A DNA stretch of 64,000 nucleotides, taken from the NCBI GenBank assembly GCA_023333565.1, contig JAJKFH010001585.1:558001-622000 (forward strand), written 5' to 3'. The position numbers were made by a program, and so were the translations under genes. Below the pieces are notes generated by a model. That model was not told the DNA's origin, made no database searches, and saw only the letters and a program-made list of their open reading frames with translations. Origin of the DNA: Puffinus mauretanicus (lineage: Eukaryota; Chordata; Aves; Procellariiformes; Procellariidae). This document shows, piece by piece, positions 24,197-35,030 of the stretch (positions within the stretch are counted from its first letter, which is position 1; each line of letters starts with the position of its first letter).

Positions 24197-24575
24197 GGTT
24201 TGCAAGATGATTGGCTTTAGCCATCAGTAAATTTCCATTTTGGCTACTATCCGAGGTGCTCCATGGTAGTAATTATGGTATTGTTTTGCGGTAACAATGG
24301 TATTGTTCCACTTGAGCTATGATCCAGGTAGGGAAGGCTTCAGAGCTGTCAGAGATGACGAATTATCTCTTGTTTCTGCTCCCTACCTTGATCATGTAGC
24401 TAGCGTCCCTGGTACGATCAGTGTTGTTCCCCACCTTAGCCATGCAAGAGTGCTTGGTACGGCCAAGGGACGCTTAACCGCCCAGCTCATACACAATGGC
24501 TAAAGCTTAACAGAAGGTTCTGAGATTGTATCGTAGCCCAGAGGAAAAGAAGGGGGGGAGGAGTGCACCACCACA

Positions 24576-24580
24576 TTCAG
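24576..24580. repeat. Right target-site duplication of solo LTR (TTCAG)
   Basis: This is the second TTCAG copy, directly after ...GGTGCACCACCACA-type terminus (plus strand CACCACCACA). Confidence 0.85.
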
Positions 24581-27500
24581 CAAGTGGATGCTTACACCTG
24601 AAAAACTTTTTTTATGAAATTGTTGCAACGCAAAAAATATTTTTAAATGTTTCATTTTTCTTAATTCAGTCTTTTCCAAAACAAGCAAACCAGCACCACA
24701 TGATTGAATTATTTTGGGCTAGTTGTAGTTATTTTTTTTAAAATAAGTAATATTGAACCTTAATGTATAAGTAAATAAATACAATTTGCATAAATCTCAG
24801 ATCAAGCAATAAACTTTATAATCATATACAAAAGTCATGTAGCACTACAATTGCCATTAAGAATATTTTCCAACATATGACTGTTAATGACAGCAATTGT
24901 TAAAGAACAACCTTACACCTTTTTTAAATTTAGATTTTTGAAAAATACAAGTGACAATAAATCTTATATCACTATGCTGTATCAAGCAGTAGTTCTTGTA
25001 TATTAAAAAATGCCTGTTCATTGGTTTCTAAACAAACACCTGTGCAGAAGAACGGGTTAACAGTAGTGGGATAACAACCTCTCTGTGGAAAGTATGGCTT
25101 AGGGAGCCTTTGCAAAAGATGAAAACTTCTCGTATAAAGTGTTTCCTTGGGGGAGGGTTGTTTAGTTGTTTAAAAAAGTCTACTTACTCGTTCTAACTTA
25201 AAATGACTGGTTCACATTACTGTTGATAGACTAACAGAGAGGTTAATATTGAGAACTGCCTGTATACATGGCCTTCGTTAACACCATATAATTATACTGA
25301 GATTTCTTGAGCTTGACTTGTCAGATAAGATCTTATCTAGATGAATGGTTTTTCTTGCTTTGAATGCTTGAATGAATCTGAGAGTCATTTGGCACTTGGC
25401 AGCCTACATTATGACATGTTATCAGCCAAGTAGTGCAAAGAAAAAATTAATTATTTCAAAGAAGAAATACATGATAGAAATATTTTAAAATGTAACAATA
25501 GCTGTGTTGGCTCTAAGGAGAGAAAAAAAAATTATAAAGCGGAGACAAGTCCAGTGAAGAAGAACATCTTTCTTCAGAAACTTGCACAAGGTTACCTATC
25601 AGTGAACACAGCTGTCAACCATCAATCCCCTGCTGGAACATTATTTGGAGAAAGAAAGTTAAAGTAATTCATGAAATGTTTCTTTGTCCTCCTCCCCATA
25701 AATTAATGCAACCACTTTTGCTGCTATTGTCATTGTCTTGAGGCTATTTCTTGACACACTTTCTCTCAAGGGAAGTCAGAAGACAAATTGCATGCTGAGA
25801 TAAAATGCTGGAATGCCATTTTTTTTTCTATTCCACCTTAATTTCACCCTCGTTCTGTGGCTATCTCATTCACCAGGTTACGTGGTGTTGGGCAGCCTCA
25901 GCGTAGCACAGAAATGTAGTTGTTGTTTTGTAAGAAAGCTCAAAGACTTACAGGAGTTTGGCCACTGTTTATAGAAGAATTATGTTTAAATCTAGTTCAG
26001 TGATAGAAGAGTAAGTGACTGCCCTTCTGTATAAAGGCACATAACTCAGATTCAAACAATTCATTTGTTGATTTGCTGTAGGCACTTTGTAAAAAAGTTA
26101 CCGAGCTTACCCTTTAAACTTTTCTGAACATAAAGCACATAAAGCACAGATTTTGTTAGGTTTTTTGTAACTGTACCTATATCAATGGACTACTTACTAT
26201 ACATGCAGTTATGTCTCTAAAATATGCTTATGCTTATGTAACTTATGTTTTTTCTACGCTTATATTAATGCAGATGAAAATATAATATGAATTAAAAACA
26301 CAATAGCTGATCCTAAATAGCTTCTTGTCTAGCCACTCTGACTACATTTAAAACAAGAAAATAAAATGGTCCAGGTCTTTTCTTCTTCTGTGAGTATAGA
26401 TGGTATAACAAGGATCGCATATGTACAGCTAATCTTTCTTCCCACTCAACAGGTAAGGACAGTCACGCTGCACGTTAGGACCAGCACCTGGCCAGTGTGC
26501 CCCCTGAACCATGCCTGGCTCTTGTCTGGGGAGTGCAAGGGGAGCTACAGAGCACAGCTGTGCCCAGCTGTGTACCATCCATTGAGGAGACAGGACAATC
26601 AAGGACCAACACTCAAACCTGCGCTTCAGTTCTACACAGATTTGCAACCCTGCTCTTCTGGAATATGCTCCTTTCTTACTCTCCTCTGGGCGGTCCCAGT
26701 GATCACTGTTAGGATCCTGACTAGGGATCCTTCTCCTGAACTTAACTGGCTGTCATTATGCTGGTAACAGTGCTTTGTTTGTAACCTAGCTTGAGAACTA
26801 CATGTTGCACTGTTTTTCTCCTTCAGTTTTACTCTGTCAGTATATTTCTGCCAATCTCTGAATATAAATTTTAGAGAACATGCATTCTACAGTGAACAAC
26901 GGTCAGATTTCTTCCAGTCTTGGGGTCTACTCCTAAATACTGGGATCCTGTTTGTGGTCATGATCCCTAATTTTGGAATCTCTGGGCTAAACAAAATCAG
27001 AGAAGACTCTTCTCAGAAAGAAAACAAAAACTATATTCATTTGTACAATGCTTGATGGGGAGCAATTCTATGATGCCAGAAACAGTTTCTTTAGGTACCA
27101 GGATCACAGTAAGCTAAAATAAATATTTCTACCATCTGATATTGGTGCTTGCTGTAACTCTTTAGAGACAGCTAAAGCAGCAAAACTTTTAGGTATGGGC
27201 AATCCTAATTTTCCCATTTCTTCCACATAAAAAGAATGTAATGAAATATCTTTCTCCATATCCTCTCCATCTTCATTGAATCTCAGCTTTTTAGGACAGG
27301 GACTAACTTATACCCTGTCGTACTCAGGATTCTAGTTGAAAAGGGGAAACAAGCATCTGTTGAGAATTCAGAGTACTACAACAGTCTAAAATATACAAAT
27401 ATATTAAGGCATTAAAACCCCCCAAAATGGACAGATGTATTTTTCAATGCTAGCATGCTGCAATGGGTGTCCAATAAGGACCTGCCCAGATACTACAATC

Positions 27501-28764
27501 TTATCTCTAAACTTATAACTACAGTTAAAATAATCACAAATTCAAGTTGATAATCTGTCATCATACAGTTAACTGAAAATTGAAAATAACACATATGCTT
27601 CCTACTATTATTATTTAGCCCTTAGGTTAATTGCTTATGAATGATATACTCAGACTAAGCCACTAGACCTTACCCTCTTGAGAGGATACTAATGTCCTTT
27701 TGTCCTTTAATTTAATGCAGTGTTTCTTTTGGTTTTAAAGAAACAAATACCACAACAAAAAATAATCTATTAATTTGTGTGTATCTTAAAATTGTGTTAA
27801 TTCTCACAACTGTGTGGAAAGTTAAACTAATCATCAAAGAGGAACACTGAAGATGCTGATTGAACCTTTTCTCTCTATCTTGAATTTTCCTTATCCACAA
27901 ACAGCAGCGGCTGTCCACTGTAGTGATTTCCCTGTCTATCTCTGTGTTTCCTCAAACCTTCCAACCTAGACCAAATTACTAGACTCTTGTCTTTGCCTTA
28001 TTTCTGGGGCATTTTGCAAAGTGACTTTAAAATATTATTGAAAAAGAATTCAGGCTTTATAAAGTGTGCTCAGACTACAGCAAGTGATCTAGCCCATAAC
28101 CCAAACTATTGAAGGAGGTGACAGGTATTTTGAGTCCTAAACTGCATTTTGTAGCAGTGCTGTGTGAGATTTCAGACAGAAATTGTGGACCTATAGCAAA
28201 ACCACTGTAAGCAATTAACATTTTCTATAAGCACCTGATAAATACTGTTAGCATACTGTTATAAATGTTGTTTGCAAGTCATTGCTGTCTCTTGTTTTAA
28301 CTGATTGCTGTACTAGCAGACTGGTGACTGCCAGTGAATGACTGCAGTCAGCATTGGCAACTAGCAAACATCTTTGTAGTGGGGTAATAATCAATATGGG
28401 AGAAAACTAGAATAAAATGCCTGAAACAGGACCTTGCACCAGCAAGTAGATTCTTTCCGACTCTGTAATCCATTTGGGGGATTTAATCAGAATTATTTCT
28501 ATATGTATAGATACATTAGCTAAATCTGGATAGCTAGATTTTTGAAGATTTTGCCAACTTCCTGGAGTTAAATGCAAATTTCCTTCATTTCTCAATATCA
28601 TAAAGTCTATTCGGTTTGGGAATCTACTCTCCAAACACACTCTTTGATGCATGGTTAGGACAGTTTTATGTTTCAGTAACACTAAAACAGACAAATTAAT
28701 AGGACCTTAAGAGATTTGTTAATCTAACTTATGAATTGTGGATCGTTAATAGTCCTTAGCAATA
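24581..28764. other. AT-rich stretch with one GC-richer patch
   Basis: No gene was recognised. A GC-richer patch at about 26,440-26,800 is open in several frames but encodes nothing familiar. It may be a repeat related to 21,640-22,095. A 16-bp GATA palindrome lies at 25,323-25,338. The rest is ordinary AT-rich sequence. Confidence 0.5.
25323..25338. promoter_or_regulatory. Perfect 16-bp palindrome with two inverted GATA sites
   Basis: AGATAAGATCTTATCT is self-complementary. It holds two AGATAAG motifs, the consensus for GATA zinc-finger factors, back to back. Function is not shown by sequence alone. Confidence 0.4.
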
Positions 28765-28890
28765 CTTGACATTTAGAGTACATAGCACTTTACAAACATT
28801 GAATAATTACTGTCTCAATATCTTCAGGTGCTAGGAAAATAATTTTAGCGTCAATCTGCAGACAAGGAAACCGAGGCAAAGACAGCTATG
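28765..28890 (+). mobile_element. MIR-like / L2-tail ancient SINE relic
   Basis: The words TACATAGCACTTTACAAACA (28,779-28,798) and GACAAGGAAACCGAGGCA (28,861-28,878) occur in the order and at roughly the spacing of the 3' half of MIR-type SINEs and the related L2 tail. The sequence between them is diverged. This is an ancient amniote repeat. Confidence 0.5.
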
Positions 28891-29205
28891 CACTTTTGGA
28901 ATGTCCTACTGATTAGAAAGAGATAATCTCACTGTCCACAGTGCATTGACCTGGACATTTACAAAATGGTAAGGAGACATTGGCAAAGTCATATTATTCT
29001 ACCATTTTGCAGAGTATGCAATGTAATGCTGTAATGTCTGTTAATGAAACTTCTATATATTAGTTGTAACAATGAATTGCTCACCAACAATTTCTGCTAC
29101 CAGTGAAGAGATACAGGCTGAAAGGGAAAACCAGCTCATCTGCTTTGGGTGGGAAAGTAAAAAGGGATCCTGGAGTATACATGGTAAAACCAGGAAGTCA
29201 GAATT

Positions 29206-29232
29206 AAAACAAACAAACAAACAAACAAACAA
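29206..29232. repeat. (AAAC)n microsatellite
   Basis: About six AAAC units in a row. Confidence 0.85.
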
Positions 29233-31449
29233 GCAACAACAAGAACTGTAGACATTTTTATAAACAGTGAAGAACTAATAGCTGTGGTAGCCTATGTCAT
29301 TGCTAGGGCAAGTTTTGTTGGTTTTTTGTTGTTGTTGTTGTTCAGGTTTTTTTTAAGAATATTTTGAAAAGAGAAAGTAATGTATACACACTATTGGCTG
29401 TAGCCAACATTTAGAGAACTATTACAGTAAAAGTCTGTGAACATGAATAATTTCACTGAGATCAAATAGATCATCCACATAAATAAAGATGATTTAAATA
29501 TGTAAATTTTCAGAACTAGCACGTGGGTTTATGCCATCCCGAAATTTATAGGAAAAATATTCTGTTGGATACATCAGACTCTCAGTTTTTAATTTATTTT
29601 TCTTTAATATTTGTTTCCTTAGTGTTCCATTATTTTGCTTTGGATGCAAATTATTGTACTGGAAAGAAATTGCCAGGAAATAATTATGAAATGACAACAA
29701 ATAAGATTTTACAATAATTAATTTTTGCAATGACATAAGCCAAAACAACTCTCTCTGACTGAGCTGATAAGACAAAATGATAAAATTGAAATAATGTGAA
29801 GTCAGCTAAAGAAACATTAATGACATTATAAATATGAACTTCAGCTATAATTCAGAATCAAATATGACACTTTCTTTATATAGAGCTGTATCTATTTTAA
29901 TAGTTACTGAATATAAGTTCTGCTTTTATGTTGTCATTTTTAATATATTCTGAGGTTTTGTATATATTGTTTTACTTCTTGAAAAAGACACATGCATTCA
30001 AAAAAAGAGACAAAGTTATACTATCTGAGATCTCAAAAAAATATTTCTTTAATGTAATTCATACTCCCCTTTCTCAAAGACCAATTTCACAAGATTTTTC
30101 CCATATCTAAGCAGGATTTAGTCTCTCAAGATAAAATTGAATCCTTCAAAAACTGAGACAGCTAGGACTAATGAATTTTCCTGGTAAGGAAGACTTAAAG
30201 ATTTCCATTTTTTTGTAGAAATTAGCTAAAAAGCCCAACATCACCACATTTACATAGTGGTGGAAATTTAACTTTGATTATTCTTACATACTTTGGCTAA
30301 TTCGGGTGAACTATTCATAGTAAATAATTTACTGAGCGAATTTCAGTTTGCTTTTTCACTTATTTAGTGAGCATTTTAAATTTTCTTTTTTTTCCCTTAT
30401 TTTGGAATTACTTGACAATCTACCTTTTATTACATTACTGCATAACTTATTCAAAAAATAATCTGATAGGTCAATTTCTGTGGGAGTGTTGTAGTTGACA
30501 TGTTTGCTTTGACTATGCCTTATTTTTTTCCTCATAATTCAATATTCATAACTCATGGTGTGTGAGTATCATATCAGCATGATACTGATTCTGATTTTGG
30601 AGATGTGGTTGAGAAATGTTAAAACAAGGTGAGAAAACAAAGGGGTTTGCAAAACAAGTATGTGAATAAATGGAGGAAAAAAGGTTTTAAAATTTTCATC
30701 TTTAGATTCAAAAAACACCTTTGGATACATTAAAAAGGTGCTTGACACGCTTTTTAAATTTTGTTTGCTTTATTTTACAGTATTCACAGCCTGCGGTTAT
30801 CTGTATGATGAAAACACAAATCAGGTTAATAAGTAAATATTGCAGACATACATTGATCAAGTGAACATGGAATCTTGGGTTATCTCAGCAAAATAACTGA
30901 AAGAAACTAAGACAAGAAATTGCTTAATAACATGGATATCCATTTGTTTGACAATGAAAAATCAGCTGTAACAGACATATATTTTCAATGCTGAAAGAGA
31001 TCAACTGAGTTGTCAAAAACTTATGTCTGATAAAAATATATATATATAAACTATATCAAATAATTAGTGAATTAAAATTAAAACAATATATTCTGTGGCC
31101 TGATCCAAAATGAAATGGATTCTTTTGATTTTTGTCTTTTTTTTGTGGTTGGCCATCTTTTACTAAATGTTTGTCATTTAGTTTCCTTCTTCTTTGGATG
31201 AAGGGGAAGAGGACAGAAAAACAGTTAGGGAAACAGTATATTATTTCTGGTCATATCCAGAACTATGAAAATTATTGTAAAATGTCACTTACCTGATTTA
31301 CTGAAAAAAAGGGGCACTTGGCAAATGAAAATAAAGTAATATTTTTACATGAAGAAACAGATAGTGTGTTTCATCTTATACTTTTGAGGAAGAGTCCAGG
31401 GTAATATAAATGGCTTTCTGTGCATCAGTTTTGGGTGAACACAATGGTA

Positions 31450-31515
31450 TACACAGATTCATAGAGAAAAAGCTCAGAAGATCTATTTTGACTGTATAGT
31501 ACAAACTCCTGAACT
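31450..31515 (-). mobile_element. Faint ancient CR1/L3 3' end
   Basis: CACAGATTCATAGAG, then CTCAGAAGATCTATTTTGA and CAAACTCCTG, follow the order of the complement of old reptile/bird CR1 tails ('cacagattcatag...tcagaagggaccattatga...ctcctg'). It is short and diverged. Confidence 0.4.
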
Positions 31516-32999
31516 GAGTTCAAGGCTGCAATATTTGTTTTTGTTTTCTTCTTTGCTTTTACATACATGTTTTTCAGAGATTTTTACTATTTTACACACA
31601 ATTTTATTTTAGGATCATTTGCTCATGGTAGAAAATTATATTAACTGAAAACAAAACATATAAGTGCATCAAAACTGTGCTTTGGTGGGTTCAGCTTTTC
31701 TTGTTCTTTTCTTCCCATTCATGACTATGTTCACTCCCCCTTGATTCACCAAGCGTAAGAGCAAATTTTGCAATCTAATTCTTCTAGGTAACATAAATGT
31801 TAGTTGTAAAAAATATTATTTAAAAAAAAAATCTGTTTTGCTTTCTTGCACTATCCAGTGGAAAGCCAATTTCCAGATCTAGGGATGAATAACTAAAAAT
31901 CAGTTTCTTTGTTCAACTAGTTCATTTGTTTTTCTCTGCTGAGATTTTCAGGTGATAGTTTGTTATAATATAATACCTATAATAATAAATTGTTTGCTAT
32001 ATAATGGTGTGTTATCTGATTGTTTAACAGCTAATTGGATGCTGTGCCACACTTAAAGAATACAGGTCCCTGCATATCTCCATAGTGCTCTGGAGATATA
32101 GTCCATATCTCCCATATCTGGTCATAATTCAAAACCAGAATTACTACCTAAATGGGGAAACTTCTAAAATATGTATTTCCTAAATCAATGAGAAAACATG
32201 GTTTAGTTTTGACTACATCTAACTCTAAAATGTCACTCACATCAAAATGCCCCTGCTTCTTGTTAAGTTTAATAAGTACTTTATGAATGCCTCTAGCTCC
32301 TACAAGGCTGAATGACTGGTACAGAGAGTGAGTATGATCTTTCATATTTATAAAGTGCTTCAAAACAGAAGAGAGGTATTGAACAATTACCATGGTTACA
32401 AGTTCAATTTTTACCATCCAAATCAACAGTTCAAACTAAAAATCCAATTATTAATGAATTATTAATTATTATCTATGCAGTATGCAGGCTAACAATAAAT
32501 TAAAATAATAATAATAACATTGAAATCTAAGGTATTATTGTAAATGTCCTGAAATCCCACATGCCTCATGCAGAAGTCAGAAGAACCAAATTCTCAATTA
32601 GAAAAGGCTTAACAATAGAAGGAGAGCTGACATTAAAGTTGAAAATGTCATGAGTTATCATCCATTCCCCTGCTTTACTTCTTGAAAAACAAAAATAAAA
32701 ACAAGCAAAAAAAACCCACAACACCCCAACAACAAAAGCCACCTCTAAACCCAAAGGAAACATGAAGTAATCTGGAAATCATGAAGGTAATAAAAAATAC
32801 CATTTGAAGGTGGAAAATCCACTGCAGATAGTTTAGGCAAGTCAGTGGTAGTAACAGAGGAGGGGGCAATTGGACACATTTAGATTATAGGCAGGATCAA
32901 TATCTTGATCCTGGTCAGAAAAGGCTGAGGCATATTAGCACTACATACAAGCCAATATCTTCTATTGGTTGGGCTACAACACCTGACAATTCCTACTCT

Positions 33000-33222
33000 G
33001 AGTTCTAGTTAAACATTAGAAAGAATTTCTTTATGCTGAGGATGATCAAGCATAGGAAAAGCTTTCTTAGAAAAGTTGTGGCGTTTCCATCCTTGGAGGT
33101 ATTCGATTGCCGACTTGACACAGCACTGGCAACCTGCTCTAACTGATCCTGCCCTGAGCAAGGGAGTTGGACTAGATGATCTCAGGAGGTCCTTTCAAAC
33201 CGCAACCATTCTGTCATTCCAT
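33000..33222 (+). mobile_element. CR1 LINE 3' end, older subfamily
   Basis: TTAGAAAGAATTTCTTTATG, then TTTCCATCCTTGGAGGTATT, then GGAGTTGGACTAGATGATCT and AGGTCCTTTCAAACC, are in CR1 3' UTR order. The tail CATTCTGTCATTCCATG is a decayed octamer end. No coding part remains. Confidence 0.85.
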
Positions 33223-33297
33223 GCAGTTTTAAGGCCTTTCCAAGGAAAGAGACTGTGGCTGCTGGAGTCCCTGCCTTCACAAAAGGCTGTGATATAG

Positions 33298-33450
33298 TGT
33301 ACTGGTTCTGGCTAAGACAGAGTTATTTTTCTTCATAGCAGCCCATATGGTGCTATGTTTTGGATTTGTGATCAAAACAGTGTTGATGATAACATGGGGA
33401 TGTTTTAGTATTGCTGAACAGTGCTTACACAGCGTCAAGGCCTTTTCTGC
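33298..33450 (+). mobile_element. 5' end fragment of an ERV LTR, same family as 11,042-12,359
   Basis: It starts TGTACTGGTTCTGGC at 33,298 and aligns along 150 bp with the minus-strand LTR at 11-12 kb: CATATGGTGCTATG against CATATGGTGCTGTG, AAAACAGTGTTGAT in both, and GCTTACACAGCGTCAAGG against GTTTGCACAATGTCAAGG. Similarity stops after CCTTTTCTGC at 33,450. The copy is thus truncated within U3, or its remainder was deleted. It keeps the uninterrupted site where CR1 inserted in the other copy. Confidence 0.85.
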
Positions 33451-33601
33451 AACTTAAGCAAAGGTTTTCTGATCTTTCATTTAAAATAGAAAAATTCCAC
33501 AGAAGTCACATTTTAGGTAAGGTGTCTTTTGGGATCTGATCGTAAATTGTTACTAGTTAGTCATTCACTTTTACTTTTCTCTAAACGTTATCAGGGTTAC
33601 A

Positions 33602-34106
33602 GGCCTCTCACTACAAGAAGGACATTGAGGTGCTGGAGCATGTCCGGAGAAGGGCAACGAAGCTGGTGAAGGGTCTGGAGCACAAGTCTTATGAGGAGCC
33701 GCTGAGGGAACTGGGACTGTTTAGTCTGGAGAAGAGGAGGCTGAGGGGAGACCTCATCGCACTCTACAACTACCTGAAAGGAGGTTGTAGTGAGGTGGGT
33801 GTTGGTCTCTTCTGCCAAGTAACTAGTGATAGGACAAGAGGAAATGGCCTCAAGTTGCGCCAAGGAGGTTTAGATTGGATATTAGGAAAAATGTCTTTAC
33901 TGAAAGAGTGGTCAGGCCTTGGAACAGGCTGCCCAGGGAAGTGGTGGAGTCACCATCCCTGGAAGTATTTAAAAGACGTGTAGATGAGGCGCTTATGGAC
34001 ATGGTGTAGTGGGCATGGTGGTGTTGAGTTGACGGTTGGACTGGATGATCTTAGAGGTCTTTTCCAACCTTAATGTTTCTATGATTCTGTGATTCTATGA
34101 TTCTAT
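33602..34106 (+). mobile_element. CR1 LINE, 5'-truncated, about 505 bp
   Basis: The C-terminus of CR1 ORF2 is open from the start: [18 protein letters not shown], then [12 protein letters not shown], then [18 protein letters not shown] and ALYNYLKGG. The typical 3' UTR follows (GTGGTGGAGTCACCATCCCT, GGTTGGACTGGATGATCTTA) and the octamer tail ATTCTATGATTCTGTG. A one-base loss in the run before GGAGGTTTAGATTGG (near 33,863) shifts the terminal frame. It is close to the avian CR1 consensus, so it is relatively young. The tail is the same type as that of the 44,066-44,321 copy. Confidence 0.93.
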
Positions 34107-34286
34107 TCATGATGTTTAATGCTTTTGGAGCATTAGAAAGATAGCAATGTCTGTTCTTCTGTCTCTACCATCCAAATCCATTTGAATGGATTCCCACACA
34201 TAATTTGTGTCTTCAAAATAGAAAACATAAAACAGACTCTGTGGTGTCTGAAAGAACTCTGAGGCACATCTTTATGCTCCAAAGCA

Positions 34287-34338
34287 GAAAAAAGAAAAAA
34301 GAAAAAAGAAAAAAAAAGAAAAAAAAAAGGAAAAAAAA
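34287..34338. repeat. (GAAAAAA)n A-rich tract
   Basis: G-interrupted poly-A over about 50 bp. It is not attached to any recognised element. Confidence 0.8.
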
Positions 34339-34540
34339 CCCAACAAATAAATAAATCAAGTCCGAAGTTTTGGAACATTGCATATGTTTACTATATATAT
34401 AAAATATTGATTTAGTTTTGAAAACTAGTATCATGACTAAAAGAGTCCCCTATCTGCTGTGTCCTTTATAGGACAGATTACTATGAAAGATCTCTAAATA
34501 GACCAAAACTCGTATTTAGACAATATCCATTGTTAGAACT

Positions 34541-34586
34541 TAGAATCATTAAGGTTGGAAAAGACCTCTAAGATCATCGAGTCCAG
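34541..34586 (-). mobile_element. Short CR1 3' tail
   Basis: TAGAATCATTAAGGTTGGAA followed by AAGACCTCTAAGATCATCGA is the complement of the last 45 bp of CR1, as in the fuller copy at 44,066. It is a very short 5'-truncated insertion. Confidence 0.85.
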
Positions 34587-34951
34587 ATGTGCCTCCAGTA
34601 TACTCTCTGGACCACAATAAAGTGAATGTGACATGATTATGTGAAATATCACATAATGTTGAAACACACTTTTCTTAATATTTTTCATGACAAAAGGTAG
34701 ATATATTTAAAAGATAAAATTGGTACTTTTATCTGTGAATAACAAAAAAGGTGTCACTTAGAATACACCTTCTCATCTAGTTGTAGTAGTCAACTCTATA
34801 AGAAGTAAGTCAACTCTATAACAAGGGATCCAAAAAACATCCCGTGTTTGGATATCAGAGATGTTGAAATGCAGGACAGAAAAAAAGAAAAACAAAGGTT
34901 TTTTTTCATTTGAAATAAATTTTTAAAAAGTCTTCCTCTGTAAATATGCAT

Positions 34952-35030
34952 TAAAATATAAAATATAAAATATAAAATATAAAATATAAAATATAAAATA
35001 CAAATATAAAATACAAAATATAATATATAT
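34952..35030. repeat. (AAAATAT)n heptanucleotide repeat
   Basis: About seven clean AAAATAT units, then units with a C substitution, over about 80 bp. Confidence 0.9.

Larger units (their letters stand above)
23027..24575 (-). mobile_element. Complete solo LTR, 1,549 bp, avian ERV
   Basis: On the minus strand the element begins TGTGGTGGTGCACTCC at 24,575 and ends CCATTCGTGACA at 23,027. It therefore has matching TGT...ACA termini and is bounded by a 5-bp duplication TTCAG on both sides. A TATAAA box lies on the minus strand at 24,191-24,196, which puts U3 at about 24,575-24,190 and R-U5 in the remainder. The long R-U5 holds about six copies of a 45-bp unit (23,581-23,892) and a duplicated segment of about 80 bp (23,281 and 23,384). 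There is no gag-pol sequence, so this is a solo LTR. It is longer than most avian LTRs. The exact ERV class is not determined; a 5-bp duplication does not single one out. Confidence 0.88.
28891..32999. other. AT-rich non-coding stretch
   Basis: About 4.1 kb without a gene. It contains an (AAAC)n run (29,206-29,232), a GTT run near 29,326-29,341, a TA run near 31,038-31,048 and a faint ancient CR1 end (31,450-31,515). Confidence 0.5.

Noticed and set aside
24017..24503. Short open frames inside the solo LTR as viral accessory genes
   Set aside because: They are short, lie on either strand and match no retroviral protein. LTR promoter and R-U5 sequence explains them.
26366..26767. 133-codon plus-strand frame and its overlapping partners as a gene
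   Set aside because: Several frames are open at once because the patch is GC-richer. No domain and no clear splice sites; more likely a repeat fragment.
34287..34338. Poly-A tail of a retrocopy or SINE
   Set aside because: No SINE body or processed gene lies next to it, and avian CR1 does not end in poly-A.
34133..34434. Overlapping Phe-rich minus-strand frames
   Set aside because: Translation of the G-interrupted A tract at 34,287-34,338.
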